Source: Lewinellaceae bacterium
Lineage (GTDB): Bacteria > Bacteroidota > Bacteroidia > Chitinophagales > Saprospiraceae
Direction: 5' to 3'
Assembly: GCA_020636255.1 (NCBI GenBank)
Contig: JACJYE010000005.1
Location: 62,001-126,000, forward strand
DNA: 64,000 nt
Below the pieces are notes generated by a model. It worked only from the letters and a program-made list of their open reading frames with translations. It did not search any database and had not been told where the DNA came from. The position numbers and the translations under genes are program-made. The number at the start of each line of letters is the position of its first letter. Position 1 is the stretch's first letter. Below are positions 44,401-53,134 of the stretch, one piece after another.

Positions 44401-47400
44401 AGGCTCTTCGTCAGGGCCGGGTTTTGCTTACCAGTGGCTCGGCCCCGAAGTGCTTTCCGGAGCGCAGAGCTTGTCGGCGGCAGTCGGAGCGCCGGGGCAA
44501 TACACCCTGATCGTTGAAAACACGGGGAACGGCTGCATCGCCGACAGCACGGTTGCGGTGGCGCAGGATACAATGAGCCCTGAGGCTAATGCCGGCATTG
44601 TGGGCATACTGACCTGCGATAGCTTGTCGGTACAGTTAGGGGGTGTAGAAACTTCTATGGGCCCTGGGTTCGAGTATAGCTGGTCCAGTGCCGCCGGGCA
44701 TTTTATCAGTGATACCAGCCAGCCTTTTGTGAGGGTGGACAGCGTGGGCACCTACGCGCTCGTCGTAAGAAACACCTTCAACGGTTGCCGGGATACCTCT
44801 ACGACTCAGGTTTTTGAAGATAACATACCTCCCTTTGCTGACGCGGGCCCCGGCCAGGAGCTCAACTGTGCGTCACCGACGGTAGTGCTCGACGGTTCCG
44901 GCTCGGAAGCATCGGCCGTGATCCAATATTTATGGACGGGCCCTTGCCTGGGCTCGCCGGCCGACAACAACCAGGTAGTGGCTGCCTGTGAAGGGCTTTA
45001 TTATTTGAATGCCGTCAATACCGCCAGTGGGTGTATTGGGTCCGACAGCGTGTTGGTGACGCGGGACCCGCTGTTGCCGCTGGCGCTGTTGCCCGATACC
45101 GCTTACCTTTCCTGCGCCGACGGCATGGCCACCCTCGACGGCACGGCCTCCGACGGCGATTATTTCGAATGGTACTATAACAACCAGCTTGTCAGCCTCG
45201 ACGTGCTGAGCCTCCAGGTGGATACAACCGGGGTGTATACGCTAGTGGCGCAAAACGCCGCCGGGCAATGTGCAGATACGGCCACGATCATCGTCCTGCA
45301 GGACTGCAATCTCATGGCAGTGATCGCTTCGCCCGATACCCTGACCTGCGCACTTACTTCCGTGATCCTGGATGCTTCTGCTTCCATTGTGCCCGGCTCC
45401 CCTGTTTATCAGTGGGTGCCTCCCGGCCCAAGTTGTATTGTCGATGGCGAGGGCACGCCCCAGCTATCGGTGCGTTGCCCCGGCGATTATACGCTGATCA
45501 TTACCAATGCTGCCCTGGGGTTGAGCGATACGGCCACAGTAACGGTTTTCCTCAGCGATATTCCGCCCATTGCCGATGCAGGCCCCTCCGATACCCTCAC
45601 CTGTGATGCGCCTACAGCTATTCTGGATGCCAGCGCTTCGACTGCGGGGCCGGGTATCGGCTACCTATGGACGAATCTGGAAGAGACCTTTACGAGCACC
45701 GATATTACCGTGGAGGTCAACGAGAGCGGTACCTATTTCCTGACGGTCATCGACAGCCTGACGGGGTGCGTGGACGAAGATATCGTGGTGGTCCAGCGCA
45801 GTGCCGACCTGCCCACGATCAACTATGGGGCGGCAGTATTCCCTTGTTTCCAGGACTCTTTCTGGCTGGAGGCCTTCGTCTCGCCGGCAGGCCAGCCCTA
45901 TTCATACAGCTGGCTTGGCGACAATATCCTCTGGGCAGCAGATACCGCTGCCGTTTTGCTCGACACTTCCGGCATCGTAACCCTTACGGTGACGAATACG
46001 GCCAACGACTGCAGCTCGACGCGAAGCGTGGTAGTCGGAGAACAGGATTGTACGCCCTGTGTGGAGGTTGCGCCATTCGATAGCCTCACCTGCCTGGTAG
46101 ACACCCTTTTACTGACCGCTTCTTTTTGCGAGCCTTGTACTGGCTGTACGGTGCATTGGAGCACTATCGGCGGGTCGCTGCTATCATCGCCCAATGCCAT
46201 GGATGTCCTGGTAGGGGCGCCGGGTGTTTATACCATTACAGCTACTGATACGCTGGGCTTTTCCGGGTCCTTCAGCGTGACGGTACGGCAGAATACATCC
46301 CCACCGGCCGCCGATGCCGGCCCTGATGGGCAGTTGGATTGCGATACGCCCAGCCTGCTGTTGGGCACCGGCTTTGCCGACAGCCTGTTGCAGTATCTAT
46401 GGACGGCGGTAGGCAGTTCACCGCTGGGGGTGGATACCATGCCCACATTATCTGTCCATGCTCCCGATATGTATATTCTGACGGTAACCCATCGCATCAC
46501 AGGATGCATGGCCTCGGATACGGCCGTCGTCACCATCGACACTCTTTTGCCTGTAGCTGATGCCGGCCCGCCGCTCAGCCTCACCTGTAGCGCGCTCTCC
46601 GGCAACCTCGACGGCAGCGGTTCTTCCTTTGGCCTGGACATTACGTACCAGTGGCAGGGCCCGATGGGGGCCAGTATAGCAGGCGCTAATTCGTTTAATC
46701 CGCTGGTGCAGGCCCCGGGCTGGTTTTTCCTGACGGTCCGGGATACCACAAATGGCTGCATCGCCGTCGACAGCGTGCTGGTTAGCCAGGATGATGAGCT
46801 GCCTCCCGTGCCGATGATCCCGGATACGGCCCTCACTTGTGGAACACCGGTAATATCGCTGGTAGGGGCAGTGCCGCCAGGGCCGGACTTTAGCTACCGA
46901 TGGTGCCGGCTCGACAGCAGCGGGCAGCCCGACGGGCCTTGTTCCGCCACTTTGGCCATCGATGTGGCCTTGCCGGGTACCTATCGGTTCCAGGTCAATA
47001 ATGAGGCTACCAGCTGCATCAACTTTGTGGATGTAGAGGTACGCCTCGACCAGGAACCCCCGATAGCTGACGCCGGCGCTGACGGCACCCTCTTCTGTAC
47101 CCTCGACAGCCTGGTGCTCAGCGGCTCGGCCGGGCCCGATACGGCGAACCTGTCCTATGCCTGGACTGCTCAGGGGGGAAGCCCTGTTGGCAACCCCAAT
47201 ACCCTGACGCCGACGATCTATCAGCCCGACACTTTCCGCCTCATCGTCACCAACCTCGATAATCTGTGTACGGATACCAGTGATGTGGCCGTTGCCCGCG
47301 ACGATAATGCTCCGGAGGCATACGCCGGCACAGATACCTCTCTCAACTGCGTGCGCCTTAGCCTGCACCTGCAGGGGCAGTATATGACGGCTAGTGGTAA

Positions 47401-49087
47401 TGCTCAACTAATGTGGAACAGCCCCGATGGGCACATCGCGCTGGGGCCTGCCACGGCTATGCCGCTCATTGACCAGGGCGGTTTTTACATCTTCAGCGTT
47501 ACCGACCCTTTGAACAACTGTACCGCTACCGATACCGTTTTTGTGGATGCAGACCGCGACCCACCAACCGCGCTTATGGATTCCACGGCACTGGAGCTGA
47601 ACTGCAAAACCGACACGGTAATGGTTAGCGGGGCGCCCTCTGTATCTGCTACCGGAGGCAGCCTGTCTTATCTCTGGCGCCACCTTCCGGCAACGACTAT
47701 CGGCACGGGGGCCACAGCACTACTTACGGAAACCGGCGCTTATCGCCTCATCGTGACGGATGCCGGGAATGGTTGCAAGGACACCCTGTCATTTAACGTC
47801 AGTGGCGATTTCGTCAGGCCGGAGGCTGTTATTTTGCCGCCTTTGCCAATAACCTGCACGCGCACTTCCGTCCAACTCGATGCTACGGGGTCTTCATCGG
47901 GAAGCGGATATGAGAATATATGGGAAGGGCCGGCGGGCACATTGCCGGAAACGGGCCTGCAGGCACAGGCCAGCATGCCTGGCCTTTATATCCTTACCGT
48001 AACGGATCAGGATAATGGATGCCAGGATACCGCACAACGCCAGGTTCAGGCCGACACCGTTCCGCCGTTGGCGGTGGTACGCCCGCCCGAACCGCTCGAT
48101 TGTGCCATCCGCACTACGCTGCTTGACGGTACCCTTTCTTCACAGGGCAGCAATATCACGTATCTCTGGTCGACGATTGCGGGCCAGTTGCTGGGGGCCC
48201 AGAATGGTAGCCAGGCAGAAGCGGGGGCCTCAGGCTGGTATGCACTTCTGGTCACCAATACCAACAATGGATGCGCCGCCATCGATAGCGCCGAAGTAGC
48301 TGAGCTGGCGACACCTGTCGACAGCCTGTTGTTTGAGGCACAGGCGCCTTCCTGTCCGGGCTTGATGGATGGCATGTTGGCCGTAGATACCACATTGGGC
48401 GGAACCCCGCCCTTCCTGTACGCACTGGACGGCGGCGGCTTCTCTGGCCGTATTGCCTATGAAAACCTACCCGCCGGCACTTATCAACTCGAAGTGCAGG
48501 ATGCAAACGGTTGCGAATATGCCGTGGAAGTGACAGTGCCGGAAGCTCCCGGTATCAGCGTTGATCCCGGGCCTGACATAACCCTTAAGCTCGGGGACGT
48601 CGACACCATCTTTGCTGCGATCAGCCCGCCGGCTTATGATACACTCTGGTGGTGGCCGCAGGAGGGGCTGGTAGGGCAGCAGGGCCCGGCGCAGGCGGTT
48701 TCTCCAAACCTTTCGACCATATATACCATTTGGGTGCAGAATGAAAATGGCTGCGTCGCTAGCGGCCAGATAACCGTAAAGGTAGAACGGGAAAGCCGGG
48801 TGTACGCACCCACTGTTTTTTCACCTAATGGCGACGGGCAAAACGACCGGTTTACCTTGTTCGCAGGGCCTGATGTGGTAGAGATCACCGTCTTCCGCAT
48901 TTTCGACCGCTGGGGAAACATGGTCTTTGAAGGCGGCCCCATGCAGCCCAACGATGAAACCCTGGGCTGGGACGGCACCTTAGACGGCATGCTGATGGAC
49001 CCCGCAGTTTTCGTCTATTACGCCGAAGTGAAACTGGTGGACGGGCAGGTGGAAGTGCTGGAAGGCGATATTTTGCTGCTGCGGTAG
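41411..49087 (+). CDS. Giant adhesin-like protein with P-domain, ~22 PKD-like repeats and CHU_C (type B T9SS) domain, 2558 aa
   Basis: The ATG at 41411 is chosen because it starts a signal peptide (RRFLYLFLFLVGGVAAWSQ). Residues about 20-200 resemble a proprotein-convertase P-domain jelly roll (CGIEIYFIHNYVEDLELTVT, SPAGQSVQLIGP, FNTGPANGTWQIEVTN). Three short 'SICLGDSVVIGDS ... GCDSIV' repeats follow (about 320-470). Residues about 470-2300 contain about 22 PKD/Ig-like repeats of ~85-95 residues with the pattern 'ADAG-x(4)-LTC-x(5)-V-x-L-x-G-S ... YLW ... PGxYxLxVxxxxNGC'. An SprB-like repeat (about 2306-2376) and a CHU_C domain (VYAPTVFSPNGDGQNDRFTL ... GDILLLR) end the protein. It is T9SS-exported and surface-attached, probably involved in adhesion or gliding (inference). 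It is unlinked by sequence repeats to the upstream giant gene apart from fold-level similarity. Confidence 0.85.
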   Translation: MRRFLYLFLFLVGGVAAWSQPCGLEDTLRIFPNTQPTFNFEVYNIYNDDLSEPGQGVCGIEIYFIHNYVEDLELTVTSPAGQSVQLIGPNTDNPVAFTNFSRWRLTFVPCADAANPYPGTLPQWDNDGPNPWAVFGYYTGSYYPFSGCLEDFNTGPANGTWQIEVTNNPSAYPGAILGFRIIFCDERGLDCCFAASGDLDIYDDILACEGDTSLMLDLPPDYNGTPPDTNEYGYTYLVGADSILMSYDSMPSLTTFPPGLYQVCGLSYKRIDLDSFPLPDGVLTIDSLRDNLNGLEPIFCGEITNDCVWIQVVAPPDTTFLAGSICLGDSVVIGDSTLLASGSYDIRLASYAGCDSIVHFDLVVIPPAITNLDMTICEGDSVLVGSNVYRATGLYVDTLLSAMSCDSIVTLNLNVLAPIVLDTTVQLCAGESFAVGDSLFSESGNYEVRLLSMQGCDSIIRLGLQVFAVDAVIATPDTLRCFNPLLTLDGSASTPAGSLTYAWRDLPGSLLGSNATLPVTSGGAYVLEVTQTIGALQCTASDTVAVVADNTPPVADAGMMDTLTCDIEQLQVGGPGSSTGPGITYLWNTIGGGHFVGPQNGLTAMVDAPGTYRLIVVDQANGCSDTSSVMILQDEASPNAVVAPASALSCSQPSVQLSGAGSSAGPVFDYNWISTTGVVPQDPNTLTPTVTVGGDYYLYVSNTDNGCVDSALVSVVYDTLSPQVSILMPEVLNCARATLNLQANILDPGPAPSFFWNVTGGGNILTGADSLTPEVDAPGFYELVVENTQNGCRDSTQVAVSEYVSPVSADAGTGGQLTCAVTELSLDASASTSGPDILYLWFSIDGHFTGSPEGAVVEIDAPGLYQLVVVDTLSFCADTASVTVTQDTIGPIADAGPQRQLTCDSMAVTLDGSVSSAGPEYYYDWIELATLELIGDGSPYAPATRPGQYMLVVTDSGNGCIDTALVSVSIDTLSPVVAIALPGLLTCDSLAVSLNGGGSSSGPGFAYQWLGPEVLSGAQSLSAAVGAPGQYTLIVENTGNGCIADSTVAVAQDTMSPEANAGIVGILTCDSLSVQLGGVETSMGPGFEYSWSSAAGHFISDTSQPFVRVDSVGTYALVVRNTFNGCRDTSTTQVFEDNIPPFADAGPGQELNCASPTVVLDGSGSEASAVIQYLWTGPCLGSPADNNQVVAACEGLYYLNAVNTASGCIGSDSVLVTRDPLLPLALLPDTAYLSCADGMATLDGTASDGDYFEWYYNNQLVSLDVLSLQVDTTGVYTLVAQNAAGQCADTATIIVLQDCNLMAVIASPDTLTCALTSVILDASASIVPGSPVYQWVPPGPSCIVDGEGTPQLSVRCPGDYTLIITNAALGLSDTATVTVFLSDIPPIADAGPSDTLTCDAPTAILDASASTAGPGIGYLWTNLEETFTSTDITVEVNESGTYFLTVIDSLTGCVDEDIVVVQRSADLPTINYGAAVFPCFQDSFWLEAFVSPAGQPYSYSWLGDNILWAADTAAVLLDTSGIVTLTVTNTANDCSSTRSVVVGEQDCTPCVEVAPFDSLTCLVDTLLLTASFCEPCTGCTVHWSTIGGSLLSSPNAMDVLVGAPGVYTITATDTLGFSGSFSVTVRQNTSPPAADAGPDGQLDCDTPSLLLGTGFADSLLQYLWTAVGSSPLGVDTMPTLSVHAPDMYILTVTHRITGCMASDTAVVTIDTLLPVADAGPPLSLTCSALSGNLDGSGSSFGLDITYQWQGPMGASIAGANSFNPLVQAPGWFFLTVRDTTNGCIAVDSVLVSQDDELPPVPMIPDTALTCGTPVISLVGAVPPGPDFSYRWCRLDSSGQPDGPCSATLAIDVALPGTYRFQVNNEATSCINFVDVEVRLDQEPPIADAGADGTLFCTLDSLVLSGSAGPDTANLSYAWTAQGGSPVGNPNTLTPTIYQPDTFRLIVTNLDNLCTDTSDVAVARDDNAPEAYAGTDTSLNCVRLSLHLQGQYMTASGNAQLMWNSPDGHIALGPATAMPLIDQGGFYIFSVTDPLNNCTATDTVFVDADRDPPTALMDSTALELNCKTDTVMVSGAPSVSATGGSLSYLWRHLPATTIGTGATALLTETGAYRLIVTDAGNGCKDTLSFNVSGDFVRPEAVILPPLPITCTRTSVQLDATGSSSGSGYENIWEGPAGTLPETGLQAQASMPGLYILTVTDQDNGCQDTAQRQVQADTVPPLAVVRPPEPLDCAIRTTLLDGTLSSQGSNITYLWSTIAGQLLGAQNGSQAEAGASGWYALLVTNTNNGCAAIDSAEVAELATPVDSLLFEAQAPSCPGLMDGMLAVDTTLGGTPPFLYALDGGGFSGRIAYENLPAGTYQLEVQDANGCEYAVEVTVPEAPGISVDPGPDITLKLGDVDTIFAAISPPAYDTLWWWPQEGLVGQQGPAQAVSPNLSTIYTIWVQNENGCVASGQITVKVERESRVYAPTVFSPNGDGQNDRFTLFAGPDVVEITVFRIFDRWGNMVFEGGPMQPNDETLGWDGTLDGMLMDPAVFVYYAEVKLVDGQVEVLEGDILLLR
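42820..48310 (+). repeat. About 22 tandem PKD-like coding repeats
   Basis: The Leu-x-Cys anchor of each repeat (for example LTCDIEQLQV, LTCAVTELSL, LTCDSMAVTL, LTCDSLAVSL) recurs roughly every 250-290 bases. One repeat near 45.83 kb is degenerate (FPCFQDSFWL). Confidence 0.75.
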
Positions 49088-49105
49088 GGAATGAATAGCC
49101 TCATT

Positions 49106-49258
49106 GTTTCATGGCTTTTAACCCAGGACACTCCTGAACGCCCTGATTTTGGACACAAAGCCGGACGGAGGAGACACGGAGTTGCACGGGGACTTTAACG
49201 CTGTGAACCTCAGTGTGTAATACTTTCCAGAGTGTCCTCACCCATGGAACCATGAAAC
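49106..49258. repeat. Nested inverted repeat between the adhesin and marC genes
   Basis: The outer arms GTTTCATGG (49106) and CCATGAAAC (49250) enclose the inner arms AGGACACTC (49125) and GAGTGTCCT (49230). There is no ORF. It resembles a small mobile or palindromic element. Confidence 0.55.
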
Positions 49259-49279
49259 GCAGCTACATGGCTATAAAAT

Positions 49280-49909
49280 TCAGGCCAGGGTCTTTACCAG
49301 GTCGACAACCCCTGTGATGATGTATTGGATGCCGATGGCCATGACCAGAAAGCCCATGATGCGCGTCAGTGCCTTGAGCCCGGCTACGCCGAGTGCTTTC
49401 TGCAGATAGGGTGCTGAGCGCAGAATGAGGTAAACCGTGACGCCTGTCAGCATGATCACCAGCACAACGATCCCACGCGCGCTCCAACCGGGGTTGGCGG
49501 CAAATACGCCGATCAGGTATGAGATGGAGCCGGGCCCCGACAACATGGGCATGGCCATAGGCGAGAAAGAGATATCGTCTTTGGTCAGCGCTTCCTCCTT
49601 CACCTTGCGGTCGATAGCGCGGCCTTCGGCAAACTTGCCGTTCAGCAAGGAATAACCTGAAGACAGGATGACCAGCCCGCCAGCTATGCGCATGGCGTTC
49701 AGGCTGATGCCGAAAAAGCTTAGGATCAGTGAACCGGCGAAGAAAAAGGCCAATAGTATAAGTGTGAAATAAAGGCTGGTATGAAACGCCGTTCGTTGCC
49801 TCTCCGCTTTGGTATAGTGCGGCGTCATGGCCAGGAAAACCGGCACAGCTCCCATGGGGTTGACCAGGGAGAATAGAGACGCCATTACTGCAAAGAACAG
49901 TTCTAACAT
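49280..49909 (-). CDS. MarC family integral membrane protein
   Basis: A 209-residue protein with six predicted transmembrane helices (LFFAVMASLFSLVNPMGAVP; TSLYFTLILLAFFFAGSLIL; MRIAGGLVILSSGYSLL; GSISYLIGVFAAN; IVVLVIMLTGVTVYLIL; MGFLVMAIGIQYIITGVVDL). The conserved N-P-M-G-A-x-P and the G-P-G-x-I repeat of the MarC/UPF0056 family (NAAT subset) are present. The function is poorly established; E. coli MarC is not a multidrug pump despite its name. The ATG at 49909, with an AAGG ribosome site upstream, is preferred over the TTG at 49936, which lies within the terminator's T-run. It is transcribed leftwards after the upstream terminator. Confidence 0.85.
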   Translation of the reverse strand: MLELFFAVMASLFSLVNPMGAVPVFLAMTPHYTKAERQRTAFHTSLYFTLILLAFFFAGSLILSFFGISLNAMRIAGGLVILSSGYSLLNGKFAEGRAIDRKVKEEALTKDDISFSPMAMPMLSGPGSISYLIGVFAANPGWSARGIVVLVIMLTGVTVYLILRSAPYLQKALGVAGLKALTRIMGFLVMAIGIQYIITGVVDLVKTLA

Positions 49910-49933
49910 GTCAATTACCTTAAAGAGTTTGGG

Positions 49934-49965
49934 CAAAAAAAAGGGGAGCTAAAAGATAGCTCCCC
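49934..49965 (-). terminator. Terminator of the short transcript upstream of marC
   Basis: On the minus strand GGGGAGCTA-TCTTT-TAGCTCCCC is followed by TTTTTTTT. It is a perfect 9-bp stem with a canonical U-tract. Confidence 0.9.
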
Positions 49966-50234
49966 GAGAAAAACACCTAAAACCCATATTCATATCATGA
50001 AAACCTTTCCTAATCTAAATGTTGTTTCAACCAGGGGGAAATTCCCCTTGCACGTTTTCGATCTTCACTATACCACCCTGGCTGAAAACAACTGCATTCC
50101 CCTTGAAATTTGACGTTTTGCTTCTCTGTCTGAAGCGAGGCCTTTGCCTCTTGTGTTTGTCCTTTAGACGCAGTTGATAGCCAGGGTCACACTTTTTTTT
50201 ATTTTTTTTTCCGTTGCTTTCAACGGTTGTATTA
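49966..50234 (-). ncRNA. Candidate small RNA (or small ORF) ending at the 49934 terminator
   Basis: A ~270-base minus-strand segment is bounded by a promoter-like region (-7 box 50240-50247 and a CRP-like box 50270-50285) and a canonical terminator, without a convincing ATG-initiated ORF. It contains a perfect GGGGAATTTCCCC palindrome near 50037-50049. A lysine/arginine-rich 71-codon frame (50027-50242) is open, but its only start is a TTG inside the -7 box, so a non-coding transcript is favoured; a small basic protein cannot be excluded. Confidence 0.4.
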
Positions 50235-50239
50235 CAGGG

Positions 50240-50285
50240 CAAATTTAGAAAGATTTTTTAAATATCCACTGTGATTATTGTCACA
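50240..50285 (-). promoter_or_regulatory. Promoter with CRP/Fnr-type operator
   Basis: TGTGATTATTGTCACA at 50270-50285 is a perfect match to the TGTGA-N6-TCACA pattern of CRP-family regulators. On the minus strand TAAATTTG (50240-50247) matches the Bacteroidota -7 box. The operator centre would lie about 43 bases upstream of the predicted start, as in class II activated promoters; no clear -33 box is seen. A second partial palindrome (TGACAATAGTCA, 50295-50306) is adjacent. Confidence 0.5.
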
Positions 50286-50409
50286 ATAATAGGATGACAA
50301 TAGTCACCCTTCAAATATTTTGAAAGAATACTGCTTTTTTGAAATAATGTTTCAAAAACAGCAATGTAGCAGCTAAAGCTATGTTTGAACACAGAGGCCC
50401 GTCTCAGGC

Positions 50410-51576
50410 TTATTTCGCCTGGTCGAGCCTGAGTTGTATGTCAACTTCTTTTTTGTCGCGTAGCAGACGAACCTTGACCACATCGCCGGGTTCGAATTTT
50501 TCCAGCGCCAGCAGCAGGTCGTTATTGGATTTGATAGCCTCGTTGTTGAGCGCAATGATAATGTCGCCCAGTTGAATGGACCCGTAGCGGTCGCGGGTCG
50601 TTGGCCGTATCCCGGCACGTTCTGCCGCGCCGCCTTCTTCTACATAGATGACGAGGGCGCCTTCCAGCCCCAGGCGGGTGACGATCTGTTGCCGCGCCAG
50701 TTCGACGCCCAGTGAGGGGCGTTTCAGCTTGCCGAACTCGATGATCTCAGGCACAACCCAGCGCACTACGTCGGCCGGAATAGAAAAACCGATGCCTGCC
50801 GATGCACCCGAAGGGCTGTATATGGCGGTATTGACGCCGATGAGGCGGCCCGACGAGTCCAGCAGCGGCCCGCCCGAGTTGCCGGGGTTGATAGCGGCGT
50901 CCGTCTGAATGACATCCCGGATGGGAATACCGGCCACCGATTCGATCTCCCGCCCCAGCGCGCTGACGATGCCGGTGGTCAGCGTCTGGTCGAGGCCGAA
51001 GGGGTTACCGATAGCAAAGACCGCCTGGCCGACGCGCAGGTCTTCAGAGGTGCCGATGGGAATGGGGCTCAGGTTGTTGCCCGGTGCGTCGATCAGCAAC
51101 ACGGCGAGGTCTTTTTCCGGTGCGATACCGACCAGCTTTGCCTGCCATGTGGAGCGGTCGGCAAGCGTAACGGTTGCGCGGTCGGCACCCTGAATGACGT
51201 GGTAGTTCGTGACGATATGCCCCTTGTTATCCCAGACAAATCCCGAGCCCGTGCCCCGGGGGATCTCCGTGACGTCGCGGGTAAAGTAGTCGGTACGGAC
51301 GTTAGAAGTGGTGATGTAGCAAACCGATGGGGCCGCCTCCTCAAACAATCTGATGGTTGCTGTTTCCTGCGGTGTCAGCCCATTGGTGGCCGCCACCGCC
51401 CGGGCAGCAGGCAGGTTATCGGCCGGGCCGGGTTCGTTGCGAACTTCCCGGGCTATTGTTGGATCTCCTTCTGTTGAGGTTTCGGCCGGCAGGTCTTTAC
51501 TTTTCCAGGCTACACCGGCGAAAAAGCTGGCTGCGAGCAGCGCCAGCCAAAGCAAGATGCGGAATCTGTTCGGCAT
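50410..51576 (-). CDS. HtrA/DegP-type trypsin-like serine protease with PDZ domain
   Basis: A 388-residue envelope protease. The ATG at 51576 is preferred (MPNRFRILLWLALLAASFFA, a signal/anchor segment); the upstream ATG at 51606 adds ten residues. The trypsin-like domain spans about 75-275 with the triad His126 (IVTNYHVIQGAD), Asp156 (EKDLAVLLIDAP) and Ser234 (INPGNSGGPLLDS), all intact. One PDZ domain follows (about 285-380; LGVELARQQIVTRLG, GSIQLGDIIIALNNEAIKSN). The single PDZ and N-terminal anchor resemble DegS or plant/bacterial Deg1-type proteins rather than two-PDZ DegP. It would act in periplasmic protein quality control. It is divergent from the MFS gene. Confidence 0.9.
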   Translation of the reverse strand: MPNRFRILLWLALLAASFFAGVAWKSKDLPAETSTEGDPTIAREVRNEPGPADNLPAARAVAATNGLTPQETATIRLFEEAAPSVCYITTSNVRTDYFTRDVTEIPRGTGSGFVWDNKGHIVTNYHVIQGADRATVTLADRSTWQAKLVGIAPEKDLAVLLIDAPGNNLSPIPIGTSEDLRVGQAVFAIGNPFGLDQTLTTGIVSALGREIESVAGIPIRDVIQTDAAINPGNSGGPLLDSSGRLIGVNTAIYSPSGASAGIGFSIPADVVRWVVPEIIEFGKLKRPSLGVELARQQIVTRLGLEGALVIYVEEGGAAERAGIRPTTRDRYGSIQLGDIIIALNNEAIKSNNDLLLALEKFEPGDVVKVRLLRDKKEVDIQLRLDQAK

Positions 51577-51800
51577 GATGTCAAAGATTTTTGATAATAG
51601 AAACAACCAAATGGCATGGAAGTGGCAAATGTGATGGATTTTTTTTGCCCGGGCTTTGCCCGGTTAGGGTTTTGGCCGAAAAGTAGTTTCCTGATAAGCG
51701 CATGGCTCAAAAAACTTACCTTGCAGGGGCTATAACGGCCGGGCTTCCAAAAGCTGAAGGCAAACATTGGTTTTGGCCTGACAATTATTAATTTACAAAG

Positions 51801-53123
51801 GTGGCTTTACCTCTCAGTAGACAGATCGGATATGCCTTCGGCATGCTTGGCTGGTCGGTTATGATCAACATCATCGCGGTCATGTTGATCTATTTTTACG
51901 TCCCGCCCAACAATTCCGGCATGGAGCTGCTGATTCCGCAGGTTACGGTGCTGGGCATCTTTACGCTGTTGGCGCTCATCGCAGCCAGCGGGCGCCTGCT
52001 CGACGCTGTTTCAGACCCGCTGCTTGCTTGGTTCAGCGACCGGTCGCACCACCCCGGGGGACGGCGGATCCCCTTCATGCGGGTGGCCATACTGCCATCC
52101 GTGCTGTTTGGAATGCTGGTCTTCTTCCCCCTCGATTATCAGGAAAGCTACCGCAACGTTTGGTGGCTTGCCGGTATACAAAGTGCTTTTTATCTGTCTT
52201 TAACGGTTTATATTATCCCGTATAATGCCCTGTTGCCCGAACTGGCCGACAGCCCGGAAGGTAAGGTCAGGCTTTCGGCCTGGTTATCGCTGGCCTTCGT
52301 GCTGGGCATCATCCTCTCTTCTCAGGCGCCGCTGCTGGCCGACATCATTCAGCACCACATGGAGTTGGCCAACCGGCACTCCGCCTTCCAACTGGCTATC
52401 GGCGGCCTTTACCTGCTCGGTGGCCTGTTCATGCTGATCCCCATCTTTGTGATCGATGAATCGCGCGATTGCTCCAGCCGCCCGGCATCAACCGGGTTGG
52501 GCAATGCCCTGAAACACATCCTGAGCAACCGCAACTTTCTCATCTTCATATCGGCCGACTTTTCGTATTTCGTAGCGCTTACCATTATCAGCGGCAGCAT
52601 GTTGTACTTTGTGAAAGTACTGTTGTTGCTCGAAGAAGCGGTAGGAGGGCAGGTGATGGGTGTGATGGTGCTGACTTCGCTCCTGTTCTATCCTCTGGTT
52701 ATCCGGCTGGCTGGCCGGCTGGGCAAACGCCGGTTGGTCGTCTGGTCGCTGCTGGCACTGGGCGTGCTCATGCTGGGCCTGAGCTTTTTGGGAAAGCTGC
52801 CTGCCGGGCCGAGGCTACAGATATTCAGCTTTGCCTTGCTGGCTGCCATACCCACTGCTTTTTTGGGTGTCCTGCCCTACGCCATCATCGCCGATATTTC
52901 CGCTAAGGACGGGCTCGAAACGGGACAACAGAAAGAGGCCATGTTCTTCGCCGTCCGCAATTTTTCCACCAAACTGGGCCAAACACTGGGTGTCATGGCC
53001 TTCGCCATTCTGACGCTTTGGGGCAAAGACCCTTTCCACGACCTGGGCATCCGCATGGCGGCACTCTTCGGTGGCCTGCTGTGCCTGGTAGCTGGCATGG
53101 TGTTTACGCAGTTCAGAGAATAG
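51801..53123 (+). CDS. MFS/GPH-family sugar:cation symporter-like transporter
   Basis: A 440-residue polytopic membrane protein with about 12 transmembrane helices. The N-terminal LSRQIGYAFGMLGWSVMINI and the loop SDRSHHPGGRRIPFM match the glycoside-pentoside-hexuronide (GPH, MFS_2) pattern 'G-x-x-S-D-R-x-x-x-x-x-G-R-R-R-P'. Further segments include NALLPELADSPEGKVRLSAW and TGQQKEAMFFAVRNFSTKLG. The start is GTG at 51801; the next ATG (51843) would cut into the first helix. It probably imports a sugar or related solute by cation symport; the substrate is not identifiable. It is convergent with the gene ending at 53135 (11-base gap). Confidence 0.85.
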   Translation: MALPLSRQIGYAFGMLGWSVMINIIAVMLIYFYVPPNNSGMELLIPQVTVLGIFTLLALIAASGRLLDAVSDPLLAWFSDRSHHPGGRRIPFMRVAILPSVLFGMLVFFPLDYQESYRNVWWLAGIQSAFYLSLTVYIIPYNALLPELADSPEGKVRLSAWLSLAFVLGIILSSQAPLLADIIQHHMELANRHSAFQLAIGGLYLLGGLFMLIPIFVIDESRDCSSRPASTGLGNALKHILSNRNFLIFISADFSYFVALTIISGSMLYFVKVLLLLEEAVGGQVMGVMVLTSLLFYPLVIRLAGRLGKRRLVVWSLLALGVLMLGLSFLGKLPAGPRLQIFSFALLAAIPTAFLGVLPYAIIADISAKDGLETGQQKEAMFFAVRNFSTKLGQTLGVMAFAILTLWGKDPFHDLGIRMAALFGGLLCLVAGMVFTQFRE

Positions 53124-53134
53124 CAGCAGGCCTA

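Noticed and set aside
51650..51680. CCGGGC-TTT-GCCCGG hairpin between the HtrA and MFS genes as a terminator
   Set aside because: The T-run precedes the hairpin on the plus strand and becomes an A-run on the minus strand, so neither direction gives a functional terminator.
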